A DNA stretch of 64,000 bases from Dasypus novemcinctus (taxonomy: Eukaryota > Chordata > Mammalia > Cingulata > Dasypodidae). The DNA lies in NCBI RefSeq assembly GCF_030445035.2, contig NC_080673.1:38498365-38562364 (forward strand), in the 5' to 3' direction. Below, in pieces: positions 49,001 through 61,334 of the stretch (its first letter is position 1; the number at the start of each line of letters is the position of its first letter). The position numbers and the translations under genes were made by a program. The notes under the pieces are model-generated. The model worked only from the letters and a program-made list of their open reading frames with translations. It did no database searches and was not told the origin of the DNA.

Positions 49001-50910
49001 ATGGTTACAATTCCTCTTACATTACTTTCTTTTTCCCAGCCCACAGCTATGGCCCCTTGGGGAGTTCCTTACAATCAGTTGACAAGAAGAGAAAACTCAG
49101 GCCTGGTTTATAGATGGTTGTGCACGATATGCAGGTACCACTCAAAAGTGGACAGCTGCAGCACTATAACCCCTTTCTGTGATAACCTTGAAGGGTAGTG
49201 TTGAGGGGAAATTCTCACTGTGGGCAGAACTTTGAGGATTGTACCAGGTTGTTCATTTTGCATGGAAGAAGAAATGGCCAGAGATGATTTGTACACTGAT
49301 TCGTGGGCTTTTGTCAATGGTTTGGCCCAATGGTCAGGAACTTGGAAAGAATATGATTGGAAAATTGGTACAAAGAGGTCTGGGAAAGAGGTATGTCAAT
49401 AGATCTTTCTGGGTGGGGAAAAACATGAAAATATTTGTGTCCCACATGAATGCTCACAAGAGGGTGATAGTAGCAGAGGAAGATTTTAATAATTGAGTCG
49501 CTAAAATGACCTATTCTATAGATAGTGCTCTGTATCTTTCCCCAGCCATTCCTGTCATTGCCCAATGGGCTCATGAACAGAGTGGCCATTGTGGTAGGGA
49601 TGGATGTTATGCAAGGGCTTGGTAACATGGACTTCCCCTCAGCAAGGCTGACTTGGCTGCAGCCAGTTCTGAGTGCCCGGTCTGCCAGCAGCAGAGACCC
49701 ACGCTCAGCTCCCTATATATAGCCATTCCATGAGTTGACCAGCCTGCTACCTGGTGGCAGATTGAACACATTGGACCATGTCCATCATGGAAGGGGCAGG
49801 ATTCTAACTGGAATGGACACATACTCCAGATATGGGTTTACCTTCTCTGAACACAATGCTTCTGTTAAAAATACCATCTGTGGACTTACTGAATGTCTCA
49901 TCCTCAGCCATGGTATTCCACACAAGGAATACCGCTTGATCAAGGAACCCACTTAACAGCTAATGATGTGCTCATGGAATTCATTGGTCTTACCATGTTC
50001 CCCACCATCCTGAAGCAGTTGGATTGACAGAACAGTGGAACAGCCTTTTGAAGACTCAGTTATTGCATCAACTGGGTGACAATACCTTGCAGGGCTGGGG
50101 CAGTGTTCTCCAGGAGGCTGTGTATGCTCTAAATCAGTGTCCACGTTATGGTGCTGCTTCTCCCATAGCTAGGATTCACAGGTCCTGGAATCAAGGGATG
50201 GAATTGGGAGTGGCACCACTCACTATTAGCTCTAGTGATCCACTAGGAAAATTTTTGCTTCCTGTACTTGCAAACTTAAGCTTTGCTGTTCCAAAAGGAG
50301 GAGTGCTTCCACCAGTGAACACAACGATTCCATTGAACTGGAAGGTAAGATTTCCAGCTGGTCACTTTGTCCTCCTCATGCCTCTGAATCAATTGGCAAA
50401 AAGGGAATTACTGTACTGCTTGCAGTGATTGATCCTGACTATCAAAGGAAAATAGGACGTCACCTACACAATGGAGGTGAACAAGAGTTTGCCTGGAATA
50501 CAGGAGATCCCTTTGCTCATCTCTTTCTCCTACCATGTCCTGTGATTAAAGCCAATGGAAAATTGCAACAACCCAGTAAAGGCAGGACTAACAATGGCCC
50601 AAAGTCTTGAGTAATGAATGTTGGATCACTCCACCAGGCAAGGAACCAAGCTGAGGTGCTTGCTGAGAGTAAAGTGGGTAGTGGAAGAAGGTACTGAAAA
50701 ATACAATCTTTGACCACATGACCAGTTACAGAAATGAGCAATGGTCATGAATACTTACTTCTTCATTGTTTTGTTATGAGTATGTTTGTATATATACATA
50801 AAATGAATATATTTGTTTCTTCTCTGTCTTTTCCCCTTATCATATGATAAGAGACTCTCAGTCTCTCTGTTTTCCTTGCTGTCTATAGCTGCTATTTCTG
50901 GCTATTCTTG
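46100..50910 (+). mobile_element. Decayed ERV-L class endogenous retrovirus, sense to DCHS2
   Basis: An internal proviral region without env, in the same orientation as the host gene. A proline-rich frame (46,114-46,458) and a gag-like piece (46,745-46,945) lead into pol. The 3' end fades into AT-rich sequence near 50,910, where the antisense L1 begins. I could not delimit flanking LTRs. The many frameshifts and stops show it is an old, inactive insertion. ERV-L elements are widespread in placental mammals and are the relatives that mobilised MaLR LTRs. Confidence 0.8.
47890..50620 (+). pseudogene. ERV-L pol remnant: reverse transcriptase, RNase H, integrase, dUTPase-like end
   Basis: In order, across several frames: reverse transcriptase with the catalytic YIDD at 48,213-48,224 (preceded by a YINSPALST-like phrase near 48,140); the RNase H region at about 48,620-49,490, ending in VSHMNAHKRV; an integrase at about 49,540-50,160 with a zinc-binding-like segment, GMDTYSRYGF near 49,810 and a CGLTECLILSHGIPH phrase near 49,880; and a C-terminal dUTPase-like segment at about 50,320-50,610 (IDPDYQRKIGRHLHNGG, AWNTGDPFAHLFLLPCPV). 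A pol that ends in a dUTPase is a hallmark of ERV-L. Breaks are spread evenly (for example stops just before YIDD, after RNase H pieces and within the dUTPase), so nothing functional remains. Confidence 0.85.
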
Positions 50911-51249
50911 CACAATTATTTATTTATTTATTAAGCAGTTTCATTGAAATATATTCACATACCATATGATCTACCCAAGTGTATAATCAATGGCTTTTAT
51001 TTAACCACTAAATTGTGCATTCATCACCACAAAAACATTTAGAACCATTTCATCACTCCAAAAAAAAAAAAACTTCACACCTTAGCATTCCTTCCCCAGC
51101 CCTACATCACCACTTATATAATTTCATGTTTATAAATTTATTTATATTTACATTTTATAAAATGAAATCATACAAAATGATACACAATATATTTAGTTCT
51201 CAGTAAGGCAGTCATACAATATTTGTCTTTTTGTTTCTGGCTTGCTTCA

Positions 51250-54200
51250 CTCACCGTAAAGTCCTTCACGTTCATTCGTGTTGTCATGTGCTTTATGACT
51301 TCATTTCTTCTTATAGCTGCATAATATTACATTGTGCAGATATACCAGTTTGTTTATCCATTCATCTTCTGATGGATACCTGGGTTATTTCCAACTTTTG
51401 GCAATAGCGAATAACACCACTATTAACATTAGTGTGCAGATGTCTGTTTGTGTCTTTGCTCTCAGTTCTTCTGGGTATATGTACGGTAATGGTATTGCAG
51501 AGTCATGTGGCAAATCTATATTCAACTTTTTGGGGAACTGCCAAAGAGTCCTCCACAGTGGCTGCACAATTATACATTCCCACTAATAGTGAATAAGTGT
51601 TCCTATTTTGCCACACACTCTCCAAAATTTGTAGTTCTCTATCTTTATAATAGTGGCCATTCTGATAGCTGTGAAAAGATATCTGACTGTAGTTTTGATT
51701 TGCCTTTCCCTGTTCATTAGTGATGTTGAACATTTTTTCATATATATAGATTTTTTTGCCATTTGTATTTCTTTGGACAAATGTCTATTCAGGTCTTTTG
51801 TCCATATTTTAATTGGGTCATTTATCTTTTTATTATTGAGTTGTATGATTTCTTTATTTTCATGTATATAAAACCTTTATTGGACATGTGGTTTCTAAAT
51901 ATTTTCTCCCATTGAATCAGCTGCCTTTTTAACCTTTTGGCAAAGTCCTTTGAGGGCCAAAAGCACTTAATTTTGAAGAGGTCCCATTTATCTATTTTTT
52001 CTTTTGTTGCACCTGCTTTGGGTATAAGGTCCAGAATCCACCACCTTCCACAAGATCTTTAGGATGCTCCCCTACATTTTCTTCTAGTAGTTTTATGGCC
52101 CTGGATTTTATATTTAGGTCTTTGAAACATTTTGAGTTGATTCTTGTATAAGGAGTGATATAAGGGTCATCTTTCATTCTTTTGGTTATAGATACCCAGT
52201 TCTTCCAACACGGTTTGTTAAAGAGACTTTTTTTGTCCCATTAACTTGGACTTGGTAAGCTTATCAAAAAAACAGTCATAGAGTTGAGGGTTATTTCTGG
52301 ACTCTCAATCCTATTCTAATGATTGATGTATCTACCTTTATTCCAGTACCATATTGTTTTGACTGCTGTAGCTTTGTAATATGTTACAAGGTCAGGCTGT
52401 GAAATTTTTCCCACTTCCTCTTCTTTCTTAGAATGCTTATGGCTATTCGGGTGCACTTTCCCTTCCAAATGAATTTGGTAATTACCTTTTCTATTTCTGT
52501 GAAGTAGGCTGTTGTAATTTTTATTGATATTACATTGAATATATAAATCAATTTAAGTAGGGTTATCTGAATGATATTTAGCCTTCCAGTCCATGAACAT
52601 GAAATGTCTTTCCATTTGTTTAGGTCTTCATTGGTTTCTTTTAGTATTGTATTGCAGTTTTCTGCGTATAGGCCCTGTACTTCTTTGGTTAAATTGATTC
52701 CTAGGTATTTCAGTCTTTTTGTTACTATTGTAAATGTAATCCATCCCCCTCCTGCCCCCCCCGATTTCTTCCTCAGATTGTTCAATGCTAGTGTACAATA
52801 ACATTACTGATTTTTGCGTGTTTATATTGTATTCTGCTACTTTGCATAATTCATTTATTAGATTAAGTAGCTTTGTCATAAACATTTCAGAATTTTCTAA
52901 ATATAGTATCATGTCATCAGCAAATAATGAGAATTTTGTTCTCTTTTCTTATTTGGTTGCCTTTATTATTTTTTCTTTTCTTATTGCTCTAGCTAGAACT
53001 TCTAGTACAATGTTGAATAACAGTGGTAACAGTGGGCATTCTTGTCTTGTTCCTGATTTTAGAGGGAAAGCTTTCAACTTTTCCCCATTGAGGATAATGT
53101 TGGCTGTGGGTTTTTCATATATGCCTTTCATCATATGGAGGAATTTTCCTTCTGTTTCTATCCTTTGAAGTGTTTTTGTCTAGAAACGATGCTGAATTTT
53201 ATCAAATTCCTTTTCTGCATTGATTGAGATGATCATACTTTTTTTTCCCTTCAATTTGTTAATGTAGTGTATTATGTTGATTGATTTTCATGTTGAAGCA
53301 GCCTTGCAAACCAGGAATAAATCCCACTTGGTCATAAAGTAAAAGTTTCTTTTTACATGCTGTTAGATTCAATTTGCAAGAATTTTTTTTGTGAATTTTT
53401 GCATCTATGTTCATTAGAGGGATTGGTGTGTAATTTTCTTATCCTGTAGTGTCTTTATCTGGCTTTGGTATTAAGACAATGTTGGTTTCATAAAAATGCG
53501 TTGGGTAATTTTCCTTCCTCTTCAATTTTTGGGAAGAGTTTAAACAGGATTGGTGTTAATTTTTTTCAAAATGCTTGGTAGAATTCATCTGAGTCATCTG
53601 GTCCTAAAAATTTCTTTCTTGGGAGATTTTTGATGACAGATTAAATCTCTTTAAATGTGATAGGTTTGTTAAGTTCTTGTATTTCTTGTAGCATCAGTGT
53701 AGGTTGTGCATTTCTAAGAATTTGTTAATTTCATCTAGGTTGTCTAGTTTGTTGGCATACAGTTTCTTATAAAGATCTCTTATGATCTTTTTTTATTTCA
53801 GTGGAGTCAGCTATAACTTCCCCCCTTTCATTTATGATTATATTTATTTGCATTTTCTCTTTTTTTTTCTTTGTTGGTCTAGCTAGAGGTTTGTCAATTC
53901 TATTGATCTCAAAGAACGAGTTTTGTTTTTGTTGATTTTCCCTGTTGTTTTGTTCTCAATTTTCATTTATTTCTGCTCTAATCTTTATTATTTCTTTATT
54001 ATTTCTTTCTTCTGCTTGCTTTAGGATTGGTTTACTGTTCTTTTTCTAATTTCTCTAGTTCTTCAGTAAAATGTTTGAGGTTAGCACTTTCTTTTTTAAT
54101 ATAGGTATTTAGGGCTATAAATTTCCCTCCCAAGACTGCTTTCACTGTGTTCTGTAAGTTTTGTTAAGTTCTGTTATCATTTTCATTTGTTGCAATATGT

Positions 54201-54900
54201 TTATTGATTTCACTTGCAATTTCTTCTTTGACCCACTGATTATTTAGGTGTGTGTGGTTAAGCCTCCACACATTTGTGAATTTACCTTTCTTCTGTCTAT
54301 TACTGGTTTCCAGTTTTATTTCATTATGATCTGAGAATGTGCTTTGTATAATTTCAATCTTTTTATATTTATTGAGAGCTGCATTGTGACCTAACATGTG
54401 GTCTATCCTGGAGGAAAGTCCATGGACTCTTGAGAAGTATGTATAATGTGCTGAGTTTGGGTGCAATGTTCTGAATATGTCTATTAGGTCTAACTCATTT
54501 GTTATATTGTTCAAGTTCTCTGTTTTCTTGTTGATCTTCTGTCTAGTTGTTCTTTCTAGTGATGTGAGTGGTGTGTCCAAGTCTCCAACAATTATTTTAG
54601 AGATGTCTATTTCTCCTCAGGTTTCCCAGAGTTTTTCTCATGTACTCTGGGTACCCATAGATATTTTTGACTGTTATATCTTCCTGGTGGATTGTCCCTT
54701 TGATTAATATATAATGGAGCCTTCTGTATCTCTTATAACTTTTTTACATTTAAAGTCTGTTTTGTCTGATGTTAGTATAATTACTCCTGCTCTTTTTTGG
54801 TTACTATTTGCGTGGAGTATCTTCTTCCAACCTTTCACTTTCCACTGTTTTGTATCCCTGGATCTAAGGTGAGTCTCTGTAAGCAGCATATGGATGGCTC
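51250..54900 (-). pseudogene. L1 ORF2 remnant
   Basis: Reverse-strand order: MLLTETHLRSRDTKQWKVKG near 54,889; endonuclease motifs SRIDHMLGH and SDHNEIKLE in the 138-codon open piece at 54,164-54,580; then reverse transcriptase, with [20 protein letters not shown] near 53,070 and the catalytic FADD at 52,913-52,924; and a thumb piece [19 protein letters not shown] within 52,384-52,785. The C-terminal region reaches about 51,250. Frameshifts separate these blocks. Confidence 0.88.
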
Positions 54901-54959
54901 ATGTTTTTGTTTTGTTTTGTTTTAATTCATTCTGTAAGACTATATTTTTTGATTGGGGT

Positions 54960-56250
54960 GTTCAGTCTATTCAAATTCAGTGATATTACTGTAAATGCAT
55001 TATTTACTTCCACCATTTTATACTTGGTTTTCATATGCTATATCTCATTTTCATCTGTTGTTTTTTTTTTTTTTACTCTTTTTGGTTATCCTTTTTGCTA
55101 TTCTTTCTTTTATACTCTCCTCTAAGCCTCTCTCTCCTGTCTTTTTCTTTCATGTTCTTATGCTTCCTTTAATCTTTCCTGCAATAGTGGATTCTTTTTT
55201 ACAAATTCTCTTAGTTTGTGTTTGCTTTTGAATATGTCATATTCACCTGAATACTTGAAAGACAGTTTTACTGTATAAAGAATTCTTGGCTGGCAGTTTT
55301 TCTCTTTCACTGTCCTAATTGTATCATACAACTATCTTCTCACCTCCATGGTTTCTGATGAGAAATCCACACTAAGTCTTACTGGGTGTCCCTTATATGT
55401 GATGGTTTACTTCTCCCTTGCTGTTCTCAAAATTTTCTCTTTATCTTTGATGTTTAACATTCTAAGTAGTATGTGTCTTGGAGTAAGTCTATTCAGATTT
55501 ATTCTGATTGGAGTATGCTGCATTTCTTGAACATGTAAGTTCATTTCTTTCATTAGAGTTGGGAAATTTTCAGCTATTATTTCCTCAAATACTCTTTCTG
55601 CCCCTTTCCTCTTCTCTTCTCCTTCTGAAACTCACATGACACATATGTTGTTATGTTTTGTGTTGTCATTCAACTTCCTGAGCCCCTGTTCAATTTTTTC
55701 TCATTCTATTTCTCTCTGTTCTTTACTCTCTTCAATTTCAGCTGTTCTGTTTTTGGTATCACTTATTCTTTCTTCTATCATTTCAAGTTTGCTGCTGTAT
55801 GTGTCTAATGTGTTGTTGTTATTTTAAAGATTTATTTTATTTATTTCTATCACTTTCCCCTGCTGTTGTTTGCTCTCTGTGTCCATTCTCTGTGTTTTCT
55901 TCTGTGTCTGCTTGCATCTAATGTGTTTTTTTATCTCCCCATCATGTCTTTCATTCTTCTGAGCTCTGTTACTTTTCTATTCAGGTTTTCAAATTCTTCT
56001 TGGTGCTCACTCAATGTCTTCTTGATGCCATTGATCTCTTTAACCATATTGTCTTTCAACTCATTAATTTGATTTTGGAAATCTATGTGATCTCATTAAT
56101 TAGTTGTCTCAAATACTGCATTTCTTCTGGGGCTTTGGTATATTCCTTTTCTTGGTGCTTGTCTTCAATTTTCTTAGCATGGTTCATAATTTTTTGATGT
56201 TTTCTAGGCTCCTTATTAGAATGATGAGTTTACTCCAATGCTCAATTTAT
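54960..56250 (-). pseudogene. L1 ORF1 remnant
   Basis: On the reverse strand the segment 55,230-55,620 parallels 5,400-5,700 of the first L1 (CTGTATAAAG, GACAAAGAGAG-like phrases, TTCTCATCAGAAACCATGGA). The preceding part, towards 56,200, has coiled-coil-like codons (lysine, glutamate and isoleucine rich). All frames are broken. Confidence 0.7.
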
Positions 56251-56309
56251 CTCTTTTCATAGGGATTTAGTGGCAAGAGGACTTTTGTTACTGCTATTCA
56301 TTGATTCTT

Positions 56310-56628
56310 TTTTTAATTAATTAATTAATTTTTAATGTAACATTAAAAAATTATGAGGTCCCCATATACCCCCCACCCCCCTCGCCCCACTCCTCCCATA
56401 ACCACAATCTCCTCTATCATCATGGGACATTCATTGCACTTGGTGAATACATCTCTGAGCACTGCTGCATCACATGGTCAATGGTCCACATTACAGTTTA
56501 CACTCTCCCCCAGTCCACCCAGTGGGCCATGGGAGGACATACAATGTCCAGTAACTGTCCCTGCAGTACCCTCCAAGTCCTGAAAGTGCCCCCACATCAC
56601 ATCCCTTCTTCCCATTCCCACCCTCAGC
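56310..56628 (-). mobile_element. L1-type 3' end nested in the antisense L1, with 9-base target duplication
   Basis: Reverse-strand reading gives GTGATGTGGGGGCACTTTCA, GGTACTGCAGGGAC and GGTATATGGGGACCTCAT, then TTTTTTAATGTTACATTAAA and an AATTAATTAATT tail. This is the same family as 22,567-23,010. The insert is flanked by TTGATTCTT at 56,301-56,309 and again at 56,629-56,637, a direct duplication expected of L1-mediated insertion. It lies inside the older L1. Confidence 0.8.
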
Positions 56629-57521
56629 TTGATTCTTGGTTCAACTTGGGTCTTTAGAATTGTCCCTGTGAATTGCTCAAAACTGGGCTCTGGCCCCAGT
56701 AATAGATTTCAGACCTGCTTCCTAGGGCTTTGGGGAGGAAGGCTATAAGGCTAGAAAAAGCCTCTCTAACTTATTTTTAATTTCCTAACATGCACTTCCT
56801 TTGTCGGCCAGCAGATGGCACTTTTTTGGTCAGCCTTCTCAGTTCAGTAAGTGGTTGGAGCATATTTCCTACAACATGGACTGGAGCAATGTGATATAGG
56901 TTCCTCGTGGAGACTAAGAGCCCTGTAATTCAAACTTTCTCAGAGACAGTTCTCCAATCTTTGCTGGCAGCCCCCTCCTTTTTTCAGTAGGAAATAATTC
57001 CACTCCCCTCTGTGCCCTCAACAATTAGTCCCAATTAGTAGAGAGGGAGATCGAGAGGGTCAGATCTCTTTAGTGCCAGATCTTTTTAGTTGCAAGCTGG
57101 CTCCCAAGGCAAACAATAGCACAACCCTACCTGATCTGGAAGGGCTTGTGGGACACAGCAGACCAAATTTGTGGGTCAAAAGTTGAGTCAGCCTTAAGCT
57201 GTGTCCCTCTATCTATTTCCTGGGGAGGTGGATCCCTGGGGCCCCTTTGGTCTGTAGCTACCATCCCAGAGGCCTGAGAATTTGGAAGTGTCTTTAATGT
57301 GGAGGAGAGTGCTGGCAGTAGCAGCTGCGGCTTTGAACTCACAGTTTTGCCGTTGCTATTCTTTTCCTTTGTCCCTCTCTCTTGTGGGTGGTATCCAGCC
57401 TTCCCTTCATGTCCTAAGCCCTAGAAGGTTTTTTAAGGCTGTTTCCTCCTGTCTTCTAGCTGTGTTTCTGGGAGAGAAGAGAGGCTCATATCTTTCTAGT
57501 CTGCCATTTTCCCTTCACTTA

Positions 57522-58504
57522 TGTTTTGATAAACTGAAGAGGTAAGAGAGTGAATGAAAGAAATGTTGGGTTAGGCCCTTGTTTTAAAAATCCTAGTGAT
57601 GAGTCATGTTACATGACCAGAAATATGATCCTGAAACTCAGTTGACACTTCAGGAAAACACACTGTCTCAATTACTATCTAGGACTTCAGTCACAAATTT
57701 TGTCAGGTTCTTACCTTGGGCAGCTAGACTGGAGCTGTGTAAGTCTTGAGGATGCCTTGGCTCTCTCAGTATCACACGCAGAATAAATCAGCCCCAGTAG
57801 TCTGTTTCCTGACATTCTTCTGTGGTCTACCCTGGTTATACTTGCCCCAGTGACTTCCCTTACCCTAGGATTTCTCAAGCACTACAAGGTCAAGTGTATT
57901 TCCTAAGAAAGGAGAACCATGAGGCTTTGTCAGAGCTCTGATCTGATGAGAAGTAAGTGATTCAAGTGAAGAAGAAAGACATATTGACTTTCTAGGGTTA
58001 TGGCTGATTTGTATGTTCTTCATTTTGTTTATAGATCATTCTGAGAGCTTCTCTTTTCCATTCAGGGATACAAGTGGGGTTTTTGCAGAAAGATGCTTCA
58101 AATTTTCCCTTTATTAAAGAGGAACAATATCTTTAAGGTGACCTTTAACAAACATTCATTGATGCTCATTATTTTGCGTGTGGAACTATTAAAAAAAAGT
58201 CATTAAATAGTATTGAATATTTAATTTATTGTAGGAAATTTACTAACTGTAAAAAATGGACATCAATGAAAATGTATTCGAATACTTCCTTTAAGAAAGC
58301 TGATTGACACAAATCATTCTTCCAAGATTATTTTGCATATGGAAATAGGAAATGTATATAATATTAAATTAGAATATTAATGTAAAACTATAAAACTTAT
58401 AAAGTCAGTTTTATTTTCATATGTTGTGTGTACACTTGATATATTGAGAGTTTTTATTTTTTATACTCACTTTATAGAATGTATTCAAATTTAAAAGATT
58501 GTAG
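57522..58504. other. Intronic stretch, nothing recognised
   Basis: AT-rich sequence with short open frames only. I see no repeat signature, exon or RNA gene here. Confidence 0.5.
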
Positions 58505-60043
58505 TAGTTGTAAAATTTATTTATTTTAAAGAAACTTTAGATTACATGAATGTTAAATAAAAAATATAGGGGATTCCCATATGCCCTTCTCCATCCCCCT
58601 CCTACACTTTCCCACATTAACAACATCCTTCGTTGGTGAGGTACATTTGTTACATTGCCAATAACCATGAATTATAGTTTATATTGTAGTTTATGCTCTG
58701 TCCCATGCAATTTTGTAAATCATGGCAAAATATATAACTTCCTTTATCCATCATTGCAATGTCATGCAGGACAACTCCAATGCCTTGAAAATGCCTCCAT
58801 ATTACACCTATTCTTTCCTCTCCCTCCCCTCAGTGCCTCCGGTGGCCACTGCCTTTATATCAATAACACAAATTTTTCCTTTGTTAGAATCACAATAGGC
58901 CTATAGTAGCATAATAGTAAGTCTACCTTAGTCCATTGTTTATTCCCAAATCCTGAGGATTTGGGGACGGTGATACCCACTGTAGCAGTTTGATATTGTT
59001 TATTAATTCCAAAAATAGATACTGGATCATGTTTGTGAATTGGTCTGTCCTTCGGGGGATATTAGATTGAATTAAACTCAAAGGTTTCATTTTTACCTGA
59101 TTAAATAATGACTGAGGGTTGGATTGGGCCATGTCAGTAGGATGTTGAGTCCCTGACCCCTTGACGGGTGGGGACTCACAGAGAAAATGACATGGCACAA
59201 GAGTTGGTCAGAGCTTTTCAAGCTGGAGCTCCAGGAAGTATATACACAGGAGAAGAGCACAGAGGAATAGAGATGCTTCATAGACTTGGCACATGCCCCA
59301 GGAAGAGCGAGAGACTTGATAGTCTATAGCTGACTTTGTGGAGAGAACAAAACAGCTGAGCCTGGAGAGAAATGAGTCCTGGGAGAAAGATGAGACTTAT
59401 CCTAGCCTACAGCTGATAAAAGAAGCTGGGACCATGGAACCTTTGGAGGAAGAAGGCAGGCTGAACCCTTACAGATGTTGGCAGCCATCTTGCTCCAGTA
59501 CATGGCAACAGACATTGTTGAGGGAAATAACTTACACTTTATGACCCTGTCACTGTAAGTTTCTACTCCAAATAAATACCCTTTATGAATGCCAACAGAT
59601 TTCTGGTATTTTGTATCAGTATCCCTTTGGCTGATGAATACACCTACTCAGCCACTAATTGAGAGAGTGTTTAGATCCCATGGGCAGATGGATGGAGCTC
59701 TCTTGCTTGCTATTGCAGAATCTCTATTCCTGGGGATGGGCATTGTCCATCATCATCACCTTGTTAGTTGTCCTGAGTGAGTCCAGTGAACTGGAGAGCA
59801 GGTGTTGTAATTCTGCTGAGATTCAGGGCCCAACTGGCGTGTGGCTACCTCTTTGCCTTGATGACATTGTTGGTTTATTTCATACCAAATCGTCATGCAA
59901 GAAAATACCATCCACTTGATGCTTTTGGGGAATGTATTGTGGCAAAAATCAGGGAAGGCCTGTGGCATAGCTTTGTTTTCCCTAGGATAGCAATTAGTGG
60001 GAAAACCCCCCAAAATATCAGTTTGATTACTGATGACAGTTAA
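58505..60043 (-). mobile_element. L1-type 3' end, antisense, split by a MaLR LTR
   Basis: The two halves are 58,505-58,980 and 59,643-60,043. The first carries the reverse of the tail (TTAGATTACATGAATGTTAA, GGGGATTCCCATATGCCC, CATCATTGCAATGTCATGCAGG). The second carries the reverse of the upstream part (GAGAGAGTGTTTAGATCCCA, TGGACGG-type and GTGAGTCCAGTGAACTGG), which matches 10,046-10,160 of the forward copy at 9,130-10,665. The two halves join to a continuous family sequence once the LTR is removed. Confidence 0.75.
58981..59642 (+). mobile_element. Solo MaLR-type LTR nested in an L1 3' end
   Basis: Starts TGTAGCAGTTTGATATTG and ends CCCTTTGGCTGATGAATACA, with TG...CA ends and a CCAAATAAATACCC polyadenylation region near the 3' end. 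It is flanked by CCCAC (58,976-58,980) and CCTAC (59,643-59,647), a 5-base target duplication with one change. It resembles the LTR at 34,220-34,940 in both ends and in the AAAACAGCTGAG core. Confidence 0.8.
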
Positions 60044-60989
60044 TACAATAATTCTGTTCTGTACAAGCGACTGTCTTCCATCTTCAGTTTAAAAGCTCTT
60101 CTCTTAAGATAATTCTGAAAGCTCTTTTGTTTCTCATTTAAATGAACTGTGTAGAATTAGCCTTTGTTATGAATATGCTTTCAAGTGATTAAATATTTTT
60201 AAAGCCATCCTGTAAATGGATTAAAATACTATTTGATTTTGAACAGTTGTCTAGTCAGTTGTATAATCTCATGTTGCATACTGCTCTTGGTTTCTACATT
60301 TGGAAACACAGAGGAAGTTATTGTTTACATAGGGGTTGGACTATGTCTATTATACAAGAATGAAGTTATGTGGTAAGGAGCAATCTGAGCTTATGCACTG
60401 TTTATTCTTCTTTGAAGTATAGATTATTTTAAGTACTAAACTGTTAAAAATAATACAAAGGCTGTTTTGCTCCATTATGCATAAACAAGAACACAATATT
60501 TCAGGGCTGGCAGATGCTTTATTTCATGGACTCATCTTACAAGAATTTTTATGTGGCTTTTTTCTTGTGTAGAATCCAATTGTCGTGCTTATGTTGGTTC
60601 CACTTCCATTGCTTCTGTCAGCATCCAGCATAAAGAAGAGAAGGGACAGGAAGGACAATTTATAAATTAATGCTTGATAGTACTCTAAGTAATTTGCTTG
60701 CTGGCATTAAAAATACAGTTTTATGTATATTACAGCATTCTCCAAATAGCACAAATAAATTTGATAAATTTACCTTGAGTCTTGAATCTTAGAACATTTT
60801 AAAAGAAAGATACTATAATTTTTTGGAACCATGTTAATAATCAGTTTTGCTGGATATACAGAGGAGTTCAATTGTTTGCTAATCTAAATTCACAGTACCT
60901 TAAGGCTATTTTACTATTACTCCTCTAAGTGCATTTTTTAACATACCAGGTACAGTTGCTGCTTTTGTCTGTAATTTGTGAAGATAACT
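60044..60989. other. Intronic stretch, nothing recognised
   Basis: AT-rich sequence without visible repeats, exon or RNA gene. Confidence 0.5.
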
Positions 60990-61019
60990 TCCCTCCCTCC
61001 CTCCCTCCTTCCCTCCCTT
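60990..61019. repeat. (CCCT)n microsatellite
   Basis: An imperfect run of CCCT units about 30 bases long. Confidence 0.9.
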
Positions 61020-61334
61020 ATCCATCTCTCCCTTTAGTCCAGAAAGACTGTTAACTGTTAGAGCTTTAGCCACCCTTTGTGGAGACCTGTTCTATATAGC
61101 TTAAAAAAAAGAAACAACTGAAAACTCCAAAAAAGAAGAAACCCTCCCTATGCTGTTCTCTTCTTCCAATATTGGATTCATTGTAAAAACCGAGAGTCTT
61201 CAGGTACTTTTTCCCCCCATTTTATCCAGAGATTTTAATTTTTTCAAGCAGAATGGTAGGTTTTGGTAGTAGTATGCTCAGCCGTATTAGAAGTAGAATT
61301 CTTGTTCTTTTTTTTTTTTTTTTCAATTTTTCAA

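Larger units (their letters stand above)
50920..57521 (-). mobile_element. Nearly full-length L1, antisense to DCHS2
   Basis: Read on the reverse strand, it starts at GAAGGGAAAATGGCAGACTA (57,500-57,521), an L1-like 5' end. It continues through a 5' UTR (to about 56,260), an ORF1 remnant and an ORF2 remnant with endonuclease and reverse transcriptase motifs, and ends in an L1M-type 3' end (TGATTATACACTTGGGTAG near 50,980) beside an AT-rich tail near 50,925. Removing the 319-base nested insertion and one copy of its 9-base duplication leaves about 6.3 kb. Stops in all ORFs make it inactive. Confidence 0.88.
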
